A DNA stretch of 64,000 bases from Heracleum sosnowskyi (taxonomy: Eukaryota > Streptophyta > Magnoliopsida > Apiales > Apiaceae): NCBI GenBank assembly GCA_030848705.1, contig CM061245.1:79781564-79845563 (forward strand), written 5' to 3'. Shown in pieces: positions 1-12,146 of the stretch (positions are counted from its first letter, which is position 1; the number at the start of each line of letters is the position of its first letter). The notes beneath the pieces were generated by a model. It was not told where the DNA came from. It did no database searches and saw only the letters and a program-made list of their open reading frames with translations. Made by a program: the position numbers and the translations under genes.

Positions 1-1
1 T

Positions 2-277
2 GATGAAAGTGTGTCAACCAATGAAAAGATCAAAATCAATGATGACGCTTTACAAAATGAAATGTCAAATGTTTCGTCATCACACGTTGAAAGAGTTATT
101 GTTCATGATCCCTCAAATTTTTTTGTTGACTTGAGGATGTTTGAAAATGATCATTCAATAGATTACAACGACGAAGAATAATGGCAAAAAGATAAGAACG
201 ACGAAGATGAAGATGAAGACGAAGACAAGAATGAAACCAAAAATGATGAATTAAGTGATAATGACGATTTAATATAA
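2..277 (+). pseudogene. 3' end of a CACTA (En/Spm) TNP2-type transposase gene, partial
   Basis: The window opens inside a reading frame that encodes a hydrophilic tail. It reaches a TAA at 179-181, then continues in the same frame as a strongly acidic stretch (repeated DED/DE) to a second TAA at 275-277. An acidic C-terminus followed downstream by a TNP1-like gene and GGTCGAAT subterminal repeats fits the end of a CACTA transposase. The catalytic part lies outside the window, so the assignment rests on context. The internal TAA may be a premature stop or the true end. Confidence 0.5.
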
Positions 278-702
278 TTCTTAATTTAGAATTATTTTAA
301 ATTTGAAGTTTACTTCAATGTTTATAAATTAAGTAAAGTGAATTGTAGTTTTGGGTTGTTGTTTATACAGGAGGTTTATTGCAGTAGCCTCTGGTTGGGG
401 AAAAATTATGGTTCGTTAAAGTCGACCAAATATTGTCGCTAACTAGCGCGGCGGCTAAATTCGACCTTTATCGGTCGAATATAGTTTTAATATATATATA
501 AAAAATTCCCCAATTTTCCATTTCCATCGTATTCCCCCTTTCTCCTATTCTATCAGAAACTACGGTTTTAGTTTTTCTTTCTTTTCTCTGTCGATGGCTC
601 AAGGTGAAAGCTCAAATCAGAAGCTCAGACTGATACGAAGCTCACATGTGTTTCCTCTTTCTCTCTCTGCCTCTCTCTCTCTCTCTCTCCCTTTCCCTCT
701 CT

Positions 703-741
<39 letters not shown>

Positions 742-1606
742 GATATATTAGGGTTTTTCAATTACTTTGTTAGATTTGTGTGTTTTCCTTGTAATTGATG
801 TTTTTTACTGGTTTTTTGTGTGTATATTCTGTTAAATTGATTTTTGTTTACTGATTTATGTGTTAATTGCTTGTTCATTGACAAAAATGATATTTGTGTA
901 GTGAATTTTGTTAAATCATGATTGGGTAGTATAAGTGGGTGTATCTGTGTAAATTGTAATGATTAAAGGGTTAAAATTGAGATTGGGTTGGGTTGGGTGT
1001 TTTAAAAAATTATCTTGAGTTGTAACCTGGGTAATGTTGTAACCATAGACCTGGAGTAATGTTGTAACCATAGACATGTGCAACATTTCTCAATATTTCT
1101 AAGAAATAGCAGTTCTCTCAATATTTCTCTGAAAGTCGTCGAAAATGCCTCGATATTAAGTAAACAGTGAGGAAATATAGTTAAGGCAGTGGGGATCTCA
1201 ATAATTTAACCTGATTTGTGTTGACAAAAAATAAAAAAACTCATGAGCATGCAAAAAATGTTCACTCATCAGAAATTAGAATCATAAGAATAAGAAAGCC
1301 AGGGATGCTCTAGTGCTTCACTAGCAGTAATTCATCTCAAAGGATTAATCTCGAGTAAATCTCTTAGAAAATTTGCAAGTCCCACGTCATAAATTTGCAG
1401 GTGATCCTTGAGTGATGACTCTTCTGGAATTATGTTTCTTGTTGTTTTAGGAATTTTTTCGTGGTTAAGGAATTTAACAAAAATCAACACAATGGATTTT
1501 AATTCAGTGTAGTTTATACTTTCAGTACTTGATGGTTATAAATGTTGTTGTACTTCCCATTAATATATAATCTGAATGACTCACAGGTAAGTTATTTGTT
1601 TTATAG
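278..1606 (+). other. CACTA internal spacer between the two transposon genes
   Basis: No continuous coding frame is visible here. At 420-480 there are GTCGACC/TCGACC/GGTCGAAT motifs like those at the element's 3' end. An ATG at 594 opens a short frame that runs into the CT tract and could be the first exon or leader of the TNP1-like gene, but no donor site can be chosen with confidence. The rest is AT-rich and reads as leader or intron. Confidence 0.45.
660..739. repeat. (CT)n microsatellite
   Basis: About 80 bp of almost pure CT dinucleotide, interrupted by short TGC, CCCTTTCC and CTCC variants. It lies just after the ATG at 594 and may be part of a 5' leader, where CT tracts are common in plants. 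Confidence 0.95.
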
Positions 1607-4600
1607 GTGACATGGGCTGGTCCAAGTAAAAAGAAAGCTAGGGTAAACAAGGGTAATTGGAGGAGGAACAGTAGGACCAGTGAAGAGGATCGAATGGAAG
1701 GGGCTGGTGAAGCGCGTAGCGATAGTGACGAAGAGAGCTATGTGGACGGGTCAAATGAGGTACAAGTATGTAAGAAGACAATAACATATGAGAGGAAAAG
1801 TCGCAGCTCTTGTGAAGGTGATTACCCGACGAAACCACCCGCGGATGCGAAGCCCACAGTAGATCTTCTTAATAACGGGAAAGGGTATGTCAAAAGAATC
1901 AAGATATATTTACTGTCATAATTTATGTTTATCATTTATTACATGAAGTATGCTGATTTAAGACAAACTAAAATTAAAATATTATGAACAAGGATATGCC
2001 TTATTTATAAAATAGAAATTGGTCTCTACAAGGTCACCGAGAGAAGTTTCATCATATAAAACAAATAAGATTCTGTTTGGTAGCCCTTTTTTTCTTTTAT
2101 TCATTTCTCATTTCCAAATCACACATTTCTTTCAATCAATTATGTTAACATTAACTACTAGGAAGGGAAAAAACCTTTGTCATTTGTGTAACTTAATTTA
2201 TTATATATTTACAATTAAATAGTCAGCTTTTAAGAAAAAAGAGTCTCCGGAATGCAGTTATGACAAGTATCAATTGTTTACTCTATTTTTCTGAAGAAAA
2301 CCAAAATGTGTTTTGAGGTTTTACCTAAGAAAATGATGTTTACTGATTTTTTGTTGACAAGTGTCTTTATGTCAAAAGACTTCAACTATTATATGCTAGT
2401 AGTACTGTAGTAGTATTAAAGAAATCTACAGATTGATCTGCAAGTCATGCAATATGAACTAAAAATATGCAAATAAAATGTCTGCACTCTTGACAGTTAT
2501 TGTGAGACATGGCAGCACTACATAGATTTAAAAACCAGATCTTTCCAATTCTCTTGACATAACTACACAATCTGATCCCTTTTGGATTTTTCATCCTTGG
2601 TAAATTCAAATATACCCAAACTTAGGTACTGACTACTGTAATTTTTGATTTCAACCTTATGGCTGTTCAAAGATTACAAGCGAGCCAGGGAGTATTCTTT
2701 TATAGGGTATACAAAAAGTATGCATCCAAGAGTTTTTTTTTATTTTTCTATTTTAATACACACACATCTGTATTATTTTTGCTAAATTTCGAACTCTCGA
2801 CATTACCACTGCAATAAAATAAAAGGTCTTGGGTTGCATCCAAGAGTTTCAGTTGACAAGTTAAGAATTTATTTCCTTGTCGATATACACAAAAACACTT
2901 CAGTATTTGATTTTAATTTTTTTAGCACAAATTCGCCTCAGTTTGTACCTCAATATGTTTTTTCATAGTTGTCGTGACTCAGTATATGCTGTTTTCAGTA
3001 CACTATTTGATGTGACTGGTATAGAAAAGGATCATAAATAAGGATTAACATATGAGAAATCATTAATTTATCTGGTTTAATTATGGTGCTGGTTTGTCAT
3101 GGCATTGCTGATTATTTTCTTTTGACTTTCATTATGTTGTTGCAGATAATGGCGCCTAAACCCACGCACGCTCTAACCCACATTGTTCGTCTAAGATGGG
3201 ATGAAAATACCTTGAATACAAAGGGAGCTAAGCGTGAAGCTTTCCAAAGCGATTGTATCAAGGAATTTAAAGTAAGTAAATACTTTACTTTCTAGTGATA
3301 ATATAAAATCGAATGTCTGTTAAATTTTTTTCAACCAGAAGTAAAGTATATTACTTTTGGGGTAGTCATGTGGTTATTTTAGAATTTATGTGTTCATCGA
3401 ATCGGATAAATGTAGGCATTCATTATTCACTTCAGTTAGATTACATCTGAGATTAAGAATGTCTATTATCTTATGTGTGTCTGTAACTGTGGTCTAATAC
3501 ATAGGACAACTCCACACCTGATTAACACTATATGTAATCTGATTGGGCAGGAATATTATAATTATCCCAATAATTATGGAGAAGAAAATAGGGACAGAGT
3601 TGTGAGAGCCCATCTGGGGAGGAATTTTAAGCATTTTCTGAATAAGGAGAAGTCACGACTGATGAAGCATGTGAATAAGATACTGAAGTCTGGATATTCT
3701 AAAGAAAACATTGATATTACAACAATGAAGCCTTACTACTTCTCCCAGCGTGCATGGAATTCTATCTGCGATCATTGGGGAACACCACAATTTAAGACAA
3801 AGTCGATAAATGGCACGAGAGCCCGAGAGCTGGTGGAATTTACCTCTCGCAACGATGCCAAACCATTTGATCAAAAGCGATCGGTATGTTTTCTAGAGTT
3901 AAATAAATTAATTAGTCTTTGTGTTTTATTTTATATTTCTACGTATCGAACTGATTATTTTCATGCCACTGAACATTGTTTATCTACCTGATTTGTTTTT
4001 TTTTGATTTTATAGGAAATAGATGCCAAAAGAGAGGCAAAATGAGAGATGCCTATTACGGATGATGAATTCATGACTTTTGTGTATGAGCCTTGTGACCC
4101 GTCTATGAAAGAACTACAGATTTGTTTTATAACCTATTAAAATGAATGTTCAGTTTCATTGTTATATTTGTAAATATTTGTTATTTGACTTAACATATTC
4201 CATGTTGCAGGAAAAAATGGCAAAGATACGGTCTTCACAAGCTGAATTGACACCAGAGTTGTCGCCTACTGATGAACCGTCATCCCCCCGTACCCAGAAG
4301 GAAATTCAGTTGAAAAAGACCTCCAAGTGACACTACAAGCTATACCCCCGAAGGGAGGAATGGTCTTCCTTCGTCCCAATGAAACGTTGGGAGAGATTAT
4401 TGGACCACGGGAAGCAGCAAAGTGGGCCAAACAAACAGTGTAACTTGCTCTAGTTGATATTCCAGATGAATTTTTTTTACGATGATGTCAAAGATTTTGG
4501 ATGAGTTCTAGCAGATGGTCCGTTCCTTGCCTACGCATGTAGTGAAGCAGCCCATTTTGGATGAGCAGGTGCGCAACTTGGTTACTGCAACTTTTCAAGA

Positions 4601-4963
4601 CCCAAGTCAGCAATCAAAGCAGATGCTTTATGTAAGGACAACAAGTAGCTTGCTCCCCCAGGTCTTGAAGGACAATGATAGGATCATTGTAGAGGTAATG
4701 TTCTTTTTTTTAATGTGAGTTACTCCATTGGGTTTGGAGGGGTACTATACTAATTCGTTATAATTCCAATTACTTATATTAGGTAATTAATATAGTTTTT
4801 TTAATAGGCTTTGACTAATGAATTAGTTATAATGTTATTATATTAATTAATATAGTTCTTTTAATAGGTTTTGGCGAATGGCAAGAAGGCTGCAGTTCTG
4901 GACAACCGAGGGCACAATGAAGGAGAAGAAGATCCAGATGCACACCTGTTTCCTCTGTTTTAG
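1607..4963 (+). pseudogene. CACTA TNP1/Ptta-like (plant transposase, Transposase_24-like) gene, broken
   Basis: A spliced gene can be followed through consensus sites. Exons read about 1607-1884 (basic, KKKAR, acidic patches), 3146-3271 (RLRWDENTLNTKG), 3551-3883 (a K/R-rich domain with YYFSQRAWNSICDHW and FKTKSINGTRARELV), 4015 onward, 4211 onward, about 4515-4695 and 4868-4963 (TAG). The order of a W/FxxF-rich region followed by FKxxSxxxxxxR resembles the DNA-binding accessory protein of plant CACTA elements. It is dead or decaying: TGA at 4042-4044 follows REAK and the frame continues after it, and further stops occur near 4328 and 4440. Family assignment is from pattern recognition; exon limits are inferred. 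Confidence 0.6.
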
Positions 4964-5229
4964 TCAGCTTATGCATAACTGTCTTTTTTACTGACTTCCC
5001 TACGCAAGTTTCATGTAGTTTAAGAAGTTTCAGTGTTTAACTCTTTATGTAAAACTATCCAGGTCTTTTGAGAATACTTGGTGCAAGTGACTGATGCTAC
5101 TTTATTTTAATTAAGTATGACCTTGTTTTAGTATTTGCTGGAAATATTTTTAATTTAAAGCATTTTGGTGATTGCTTGTTTGGGTTTTCCTAATACTGGG
5201 AAGTGAGAAATAAATTGACTGGGGGTGTA

Positions 5230-5815
5230 ACATTAAGCAGCAATATAAATCCCCATTGGTACATATAATTGACTAGAAGCGGTCGAACATAAAAGACAAT
5301 AACTTCTTTTGGTATGTTTATTTCGACCAAAGGTGATCGACAGTAAATAGATATATTCCACTAAATAGGGTCGAATATAGTAAGCGACCGCACTCGGTCA
5401 AATTCATTATTCGACTCTTTTTGGTCTAATATAATTTTCAACCAAAAATAGTCGATCTTAATTTCAACAAAATAAGGTCGAATTTAAGATTCGACGTGCG
5501 TTAGTCGAATTTAATTTTCCACTGAAATTGGTCGAATTTAGTATTTTGGGAGGGATTTCCAATTTTTTGGCAAAAATTTGAAATTTCAACTCAAAATATG
5601 GGTCTCACATTTAATGACTGAAATTGGTCCAATTTCAATGGTCGAATATAATTGGTCGAATTTAGCTAATTTCGACTATTCAGCCTATTTTCGACTCGCT
5701 TATGTTCGATCAGACTGGATTTGGTCGAATTTAGCTAAATTCGACCGTGTGATCGAATTTGGCTAAATTTGACTGTTTTTGTCCGGTCGAAATTAGCCGA
5801 ATTTCCTGTAAGGGG
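5230..5815 (+). repeat. CACTA 3' subterminal repeat field and degenerate end
   Basis: More than a dozen copies of GGTCGAAT or its complement ATTCGACC, in both orientations, are packed into about 550 bp, several as palindromic pairs. CACTA elements bind their TNP1/TnpA protein at such subterminal repeats. The array stops at TTTCCTGTAAGG near 5804-5815, which looks like a decayed version of the TTTCTTGTAGTG end of plant CACTA elements. No target duplication can be tested because the other end is outside the window. Confidence 0.65.
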
Positions 5816-6794
5816 ATGCATGTACCTACTGTTTGTCAGTGTAATCCAATTTCGAGTTATTCTTAAGATCATGAGTGGTGTGATGGGACTAAACAATATG
5901 ATTAGTAATATTCTATATATACACATTAGGCTGCTTCATTTTGATTAATTTCTATTATTAGGTTTAAAATCTTATTAATATCGTTGGCACATCAAATGGA
6001 TTGGTTAATTAAGTGTAACTTAACACATCAAATAGTTGTATTAGATGGACTAATGATACGATTGGCTTGTTTTCTGTACGTTTGTCAATTGAGTATGGTG
6101 CACTGAAAGCAGCTAGGTCCAACCATCCAAAATATTTAACAGAAAAAAGTATGGGGTAATGGCTAAGTTGGCTTCATATATCTTTTGTATTTGGAAAATT
6201 ATAAGAGCTAGGTCGGCAAAATTTATACATTCACACACCTAGTTCTATATTTATACAAAGATTGCGTACATCAATTCCTGCTGAATTTAAGGTATAATGG
6301 AATGAATTAGGTAGTAGAAACCTTGTCCAGGTTTTACTTGAATCAAAACTTTACATGTACAGGTTGGAATGGTCTGAAGTATAGCTAGCTGGTAACCGTA
6401 AAAAAAAAGGTATAGCTAGGTAAATGGTCTTCAAATTAACAACACTAGCTACCTCGATTAGTTTAAGATATTTTCGAATATGCTCAAATATAAGTATGTC
6501 ATTTACTCATTTGTATTAATGTATTGTTTTGTCCACCTAAAACATAGAATATCAAATTAAAGTGAACATAAAAGTTTACAAGTGATAGCGTTAAAAAAAG
6601 TTACCAAGTGATCATAATAAGAATTGAATATTTCAAAGGTGAGTCGTGGAAATCCTATCTGTCGAGTGTAAGACCATCAGTGTAGACTCGCAATCGAAAA
6701 TCATAGAGCATCTCTAACGGTAAATAACCCTTAGGTATAATATTTATGTGGCCCATTTTATAAAAAAATTGTAAAAAAAATTATACTTCAATAT
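5816..6794. other. AT-rich intergenic DNA, nothing recognised
   Basis: Only short spurious frames occur. I see no conserved protein, RNA gene or repeat structure that I can name. Confidence 0.6.
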
Positions 6795-7407
6795 AGACTT
6801 GGCAATTTGGTACACTTTGGTATACGACATGTGAACACGACACCGATAATTAGTGTTTGGGTGCAAAAATTTGGTACACGAACATGAAAAAAAAAGAATA
6901 TAATTAGTGTCGGGTTTGGGTTTTCACAATAGATACACGACACGGAACGAAAGTACATGAATTAATGAATTAAATAAATAATTTTAAAAAATATATATTA
7001 TTTATAGTATTGTATATTTAGAAAATATATAAGCAATTATATATGAATAATAAATAAAAGTTTCTTGACTAATTGGCAATAAGTTGTACATTTATATATA
7101 AGAAGTATACATTTATATATATAAGTTATATTTACAATTTTTTGTAAAATTGTATGTAATACATATTTAATACACATTTCATAAAAAATTACATAATTAA
7201 AATAGTTATATAATATATAAATTTTAATTAAATTAAATTTATATTTTTGTTTAATGTATACGAATACGACACGTAAAGTACACGACACGTTTTGAATTGG
7301 ATATGTGTTTCAAATTTAGTACACGAATTCAAAACGGGTCGGATATGAGTTTTACATTAAAGTACACAAAAACACAAAAGTACACGACACGGTCCATTGC
7401 CAGGTCT
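6795..7407. mobile_element. Inverted-repeat-ended element with CACGACACG repeats
   Basis: The segment begins AGACTTGGCAAT (6795-6806) and ends ATTGCCAGGTCT (7396-7407), an inverted repeat with one mismatch. Just inside both ends are repeated ACGACACG/TACACGA motifs: CACGACACC and ACACGACACGG on the left, and CACGACACG three times near 7268-7390. The core is very AT-rich and noncoding. Repeated short motifs inside terminal inverted repeats are typical of non-autonomous DNA transposons. The superfamily is not clear and no target duplication was established. Confidence 0.5.
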
Positions 7408-7871
7408 TTTAACAAAAAATTTAGACAATTTCTTTCATTAACTATATTTATTGAACCAAAAATTTTCTTAGCAATAATATACCCAATCTTTACTATAGCT
7501 AAATCAATTATAGTTCCTGCTATTCTGCTTGTGTAAAATTTTGACTTTTTTTTTTTAAAAAAAAATTAGTCAATCAATATAGCTATTATCCTTGAAAATG
7601 CTCTTAGTCTTATTTTGTAAGTCAGTTAGTAGTGTAATAATCGGGTAGAGTATTTCATGGTAAATATTGACCATAAATGATATATTAATATGAGTCGTTC
7701 AAAATAATGTTATCGTCGAACATATATAAAGAAGAGAATAAGAATTGTTAGGTTTGAGGTATATTTTGGAATACTTTCTAAGAAATTAATATGCATTTCC
7801 ACGTAAACAATTGTAGTGAAGCGTATAGGAGGAAAGTAATGAATGTGATTGAATTTTATATTATAAAATGT
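7408..7871. other. AT-rich intergenic DNA, nothing recognised
   Basis: No credible coding frame or structured repeat is visible in this stretch between two short elements. Confidence 0.6.
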
Positions 7872-7873
7872 TA

Positions 7874-8129
7874 CTCCCTCCGTCCCATTCAAACTGGTTT
7901 GTTTGACTTTTTTTGGTCAAATTGACCAATTTTGTAAATTAAATTACTTATATCATATGTTAAATATAACAAGTGAAAATTATATCATTAGAAAATATAG
8001 ATAATCTATTATAGCATACAAATTTTAGATTTATAAAAAAATATGTCAATTTTTTTTTTAAATTAGTCAAAGTTTAATTAATTTGACCAAGAAAAGTCAA
8101 ACAAGCCAGTTTGAGTGGGACGGAGGGAG
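7874..8129. mobile_element. Stowaway-type MITE (Tc1/mariner)
   Basis: The element starts CTCCCTCCGTCCCATTC and ends with the inverse GAGTGGGACGGAGGGAG, so the terminal inverted repeats are about 24 bp with one mismatch. It is flanked by TA on both sides (7872-7873 and 8130-8131), the expected Stowaway target duplication. The 256-bp interior is AT-rich and noncoding. It sits about 0.5 kb upstream of the NAC start codon and about 290 bp upstream of its likely TATA box, so it is part of the gene's 5' region. Confidence 0.95.
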
Positions 8130-8418
8130 TACTATTTTTTGTATGTAAATAAATGAGATGGACGTATCAAAAAGGAAAGTGTAAATAAATGAAAGGGGCG
8201 GAGAGAATAATTGTTTGCAGTATATTTTAATGAAGAGAAAAGGAGTTTTTTGGAGGTTTCTCTAAAACACTTGAATTAATTAAGTAATTAAACTAATTAA
8301 TTCATTTTGATCTCTTAAAGTAGCCCGTGAAGATTTCTTGCGCGTCTGGTTTTTGTTGAAAGTCCCCACAATTATACGAATGGACAGGTTACTGAGAAAA
8401 TAGAAATACAACCCCCGC

Positions 8419-8426
8419 TATATATA
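8419..8426 (+). promoter_or_regulatory. Likely TATA box of the NAC gene
   Basis: CTATATATAC lies about 217 bp upstream of the chosen ATG, giving a plausible leader of about 185 nt. It is the best TATA match between the Stowaway element and the start codon; the transcription start itself cannot be seen. Confidence 0.5.
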
Positions 8427-8635
8427 CTCTTTAAAGTATTAATTAACAACAAAAGCAATGTGTATTAAACCATTTTCTTAGAAACCTCAAATCTCCAGGA
8501 ATACCTTACAGATCAAGCAGAAATCTTTAGAGTCTTAAGCTCGTAGATTATATTCTACCAAACATATATAGTTTACCACTAAATCTCCCTTTAGCTTTCT
8601 TACTTTTGAAATTAGAAACAACATATATATTAAAA

Positions 8636-9296
8636 ATGGGGCTAAGGGATATTGGTGCTGAGCTTCCACCAGGGTTCAGGTTTTATCCAAGTGACGAGGA
8701 ATTAGTATGCCACTATCTCTACAAAAAGATATCCAACGAAGAAGTTTTCAAGGGTACGCTGGTCGAAATCGATCTTCATACATGTGAGCCATGGCAACTT
8801 CCTGGTATGATTTCTGCATATTTGTATCCTTTATTGTGTGTCTCGTTTGTTCATTATAATTTGGGTCCATTGTATTGATTTTGCAGTACATACATGTGGT
8901 CGCACATGGCATGTATATTTGTGTAAACAGTCTCATACATGCCAATCATTTTACGAGTAATTTCTGCAATTTTAATCTGGCTAATATATGATATATACTT
9001 AAAATGTATTGGACTACTAGTTCTTTTTATGTTATAGAGGTCTCTTTGCGTTCCTTTAGTGTGTGTAACTGTTGTTCTTATCATTTTTTGCCTTTATTCC
9101 TCATAGTGGGAATCTCAGTAAAAAGAAAGATGTTGATGAAAGCGGGGAGCATAGATATATTGATCATGACGACATTATTTGATTATTTTCATATAAACTT
9201 TTTGCTCCTGATCACCACCTTCAAAAATTATACTGTAACTAATATGTTTAATCATGTTTATATTAGTAGATACTAAAATCTATGTGCTAGCTTAGT

Positions 9297-9332
<36 letters not shown>

Positions 9333-11219
9333 TGCAAACATAACATTATTTTGTAAATTGTTTTCTGCTTGCGAAATATATATGGTGTTCAAATTTTTTG
9401 ATTAAATAGTGATGTTCGTAAAACTTTTAATTGCATCACAAATTCTTTTCGAGTTTAAGGTGTGAAGTGAATAATAATTGTATACATCTCATCTTATTAT
9501 TTATGCAACAATAATTTGAGTTACAACCTTCTTGTACCATAGTGAAACTATATATTCACACGGAGACACTACGTATACACATATATATATAGAATCTGAC
9601 AGACATCACATAATACTGTAAATATCGGAATTTTAATTATTTTCAATAGATGACGACACAATGCGACGATGCAGGATTTATCTATATATGAAGACCAATA
9701 ATTGTTTACTTTCTTTTAATTGTATTTTAATTATATTGTGGGGAAAAGTAATTACTGCTAATTAAACCTGCAAAACTAATTAACAGTGTGACCTTGATGA
9801 ATTTTTGCAGAGGTAGCAAAGCTCAATTCAACAGAGTGGTACTTCTTTAGCTTTAGAGACCGGAAATATGCTACTGGCTTTCGTACCAACCGAGCTACCA
9901 CCTCCGGGTACTGGAAAGCCACCGGAAAGGATCGAACCGTGGTTGATCCAACGACTCGAGCAATCGTGGGGATGAGAAAGACTTTGGTGTTCTACCAAAA
10001 TAGAGCTCCTAATGGGATTAAGACTGGTTGGATCATGCATGAATTTCGTCTTGAAAACCCACATCTCCCACCTAAGGTACTAAGATCCTTTCCCATTAAA
10101 TCTGTCCCCCTTAATTTTTATGTCGCATCGAAAATATTATTCGGCTTCAGTCTCACAATGCACCATCACATGTCAAATAATTTAATTTTCCATCTGCATC
10201 GATCTAATTAACAAGATGTGTTTTTTGGTCTGTCTTACCTAATTGAGACACACAGAAAGATTGATGTAAAAGCAGACTTTTAATTTGTTGCAAGAAACTT
10301 CTGGGAAATCCCTTTAAAAGCAGACACACATCCTTCTCTTCTTTTTTGTGCATTTCCAAAATGATGCACTCCATCAGCTCCTTTACACATTATACAAAAG
10401 GTAACTTTATACCATTGACGTAGCTGGGCAAAAATTTAACGTCTTCTTAAAAGCCAAATTAATATATAAAGCATACCGAGAAACATATGCACTTGCTACA
10501 TATGCAGATGGTTCACTATATATGTACTTATGTTTATCACACTAGCTTGTCGCACAAATATATTTTCTCTTCTTTTTTTCGCTAATTCATTTGCTGTTTC
10601 TTCACAATTAATGTTTTCTGGAAAAGTAAGATTTTTTTTTTTTTTTGTAAATGAGTGTGTGTAATACAATAAAATCCGCGTACATCTTACCTTCCCCGAT
10701 ATGTTCAGTTTGGTTTGTGTGTATTGCGTGTTTTGACACATTTTATCCACATAATTAGAAAAGTGATTGTACTAAAAGGTTCTCAAATCAATGAAGCAGG
10801 AGGACTGGGTGTTGTGTAGAGTATTTCACAAAGCAAAGACAGAGAACACCAACCAACTGAGCCCACAAGATGTGTTTGAGGTCCAAGACGCAACAGCCTA
10901 TGACACTTCTCCTTTGTCCAACCGAAATTTACCTCTTGGCTATTTCCAGCAACAACAATTTAATCAAATGACTGCCCAAGGCCCCTTACCCCTCCAAAAC
11001 CCTAATAATCTCCTCCAATTTCCATCATTAAACCCTAATCATCGCCAATTATCTCAAACCGATAACAGTACTACTCTTGCTCGTGTTAACGATATCATGA
11101 TGATGAACTCCAAGTGTGATGATCAAAATAATTACAGATTCTTGTTCGATATGAACTTCGATGATGGCAATATGGAAGATGTACTGGACTCGAACATGAG
11201 GTTCGATGATTGTCTGTAA
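8636..11219 (+). CDS. NAC-domain transcription factor (exons 8636-8804, 9811-10076, 10800-11219)
   Basis: Splicing at GT/AG sites (donors 8805 and 10077, acceptors ending 9810 and 10799) gives a 284-residue protein with no stops. The complete N-terminal NAC DNA-binding domain is visible in order: LPPGFRFYPSDEELVCHYL (about residues 10-28), the CEPWQLPEVAKL segment, EWYFFSFRDRKYATGFR, the TTSGYWKATGKDR DNA-contact strand, VGMRKTLVFY, GIKTGWIMHEFRL, and EDWVLCRVFHK after the second intron. The three-exon structure with the first junction after WQLP is typical of plant NAC genes. The C-terminus is Gln/Asn-rich and ends in an acidic FDMNFDDGN region, likely for activation. The ATG at 8606 is in frame upstream, but MGLRDIG at 8636 is the usual start in this subgroup. 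It should act in the nucleus; the process it controls cannot be read from sequence. Confidence 0.93.
9301..9330. repeat. (AT)n microsatellite in NAC intron 1
   Basis: Thirty bases of pure AT dinucleotide inside the first intron of the NAC gene. Confidence 0.95.
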
Positions 11220-12146
11220 AATTTGTCATAAAAACATTCTTTTTCGTGTGGGTTGCAATGCTGTGAATCTTGTTTAAAGGTGAAACACCTCATTCATGTT
11301 GCAATATTCCATCTATAGTATTCTTAGATTTAGCATTTAGCAATAGGTTCATAGTTGGAGCTAGATGATGATACTCAATGTTTGTGTGTCCGTATAGTAA
11401 AACTATTTATCTTGTGCTTGTGTAAATATCAGTTTGATACTATTTTGTGATTTTAAAAAGAAAAAAATCTATAAATTCTTTGTAAAACAAATCAAGCAAG
11501 TATTTGACGTGTACTGATTTTTTGAAGCAATATTAACAACTACTTGATTAAAAAGGAAAACATATATACAAAAAAGATAATTAAAATGACAAGTTCTATT
11601 TTATAAAGGAAAATTACTTGCCGTGAAAGCATGGGCATGCAAGATGATGTAAAACTGTAGATGAAATAATGTACTCCTATATAAGCTGTGAAAGGTTTTG
11701 ATGGCAACTTGGCAAGTTCAATCATCAATGGCTAGTCATATATTTTGATACTCAACTTTCTAATTACATTCGAACAAAAAAGAATAGACCCTCTTCTGAT
11801 CAAAAGATCAAAATAGAACATCGTTCACTGTCCTTAATTAATTAGAATTGTTTGGAGAATAGCCTACTATATATCGATCATCATGGTTTAATTAAATTTC
11901 AAAATTCCGACATTCGACTATCTGAACAAGTGTTTATTTTTAAATTTGGATATTATGCATTCGACTATCTGAACAATTTTTGCATTAATTCAACTGGGAT
12001 TCGAAGTAATTTGAAATTCATTTTTTGGAAGAATTTCAATATGATTCTAGTCACTCTAGATACTATTTTATATTTTTATATCAATAAACTTGAGCAGGGG
12101 AATTTACAACCTACTTTTGTATTGTAGTTTATCCTAATACTTATAA
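11220..12146. other. NAC 3' flank and intergenic DNA
   Basis: The NAC 3' UTR must lie here, but no clean AATAAA stands out near the stop. The remaining AT-rich sequence carries only short spurious frames. Confidence 0.5.

Noticed and set aside
2785..2812. A-box-like CAGTGGTAATG and B-box-like GAGTTCGAA on the minus strand
   Set aside because: The two boxes are almost touching, too close for a pol III promoter, and no SINE body is visible. At most a decayed remnant.
4347..4356. CACTACAAG, resembling a CACTA terminus
   Set aside because: It lies inside the TNP1-like gene with no partner end and no target duplication.
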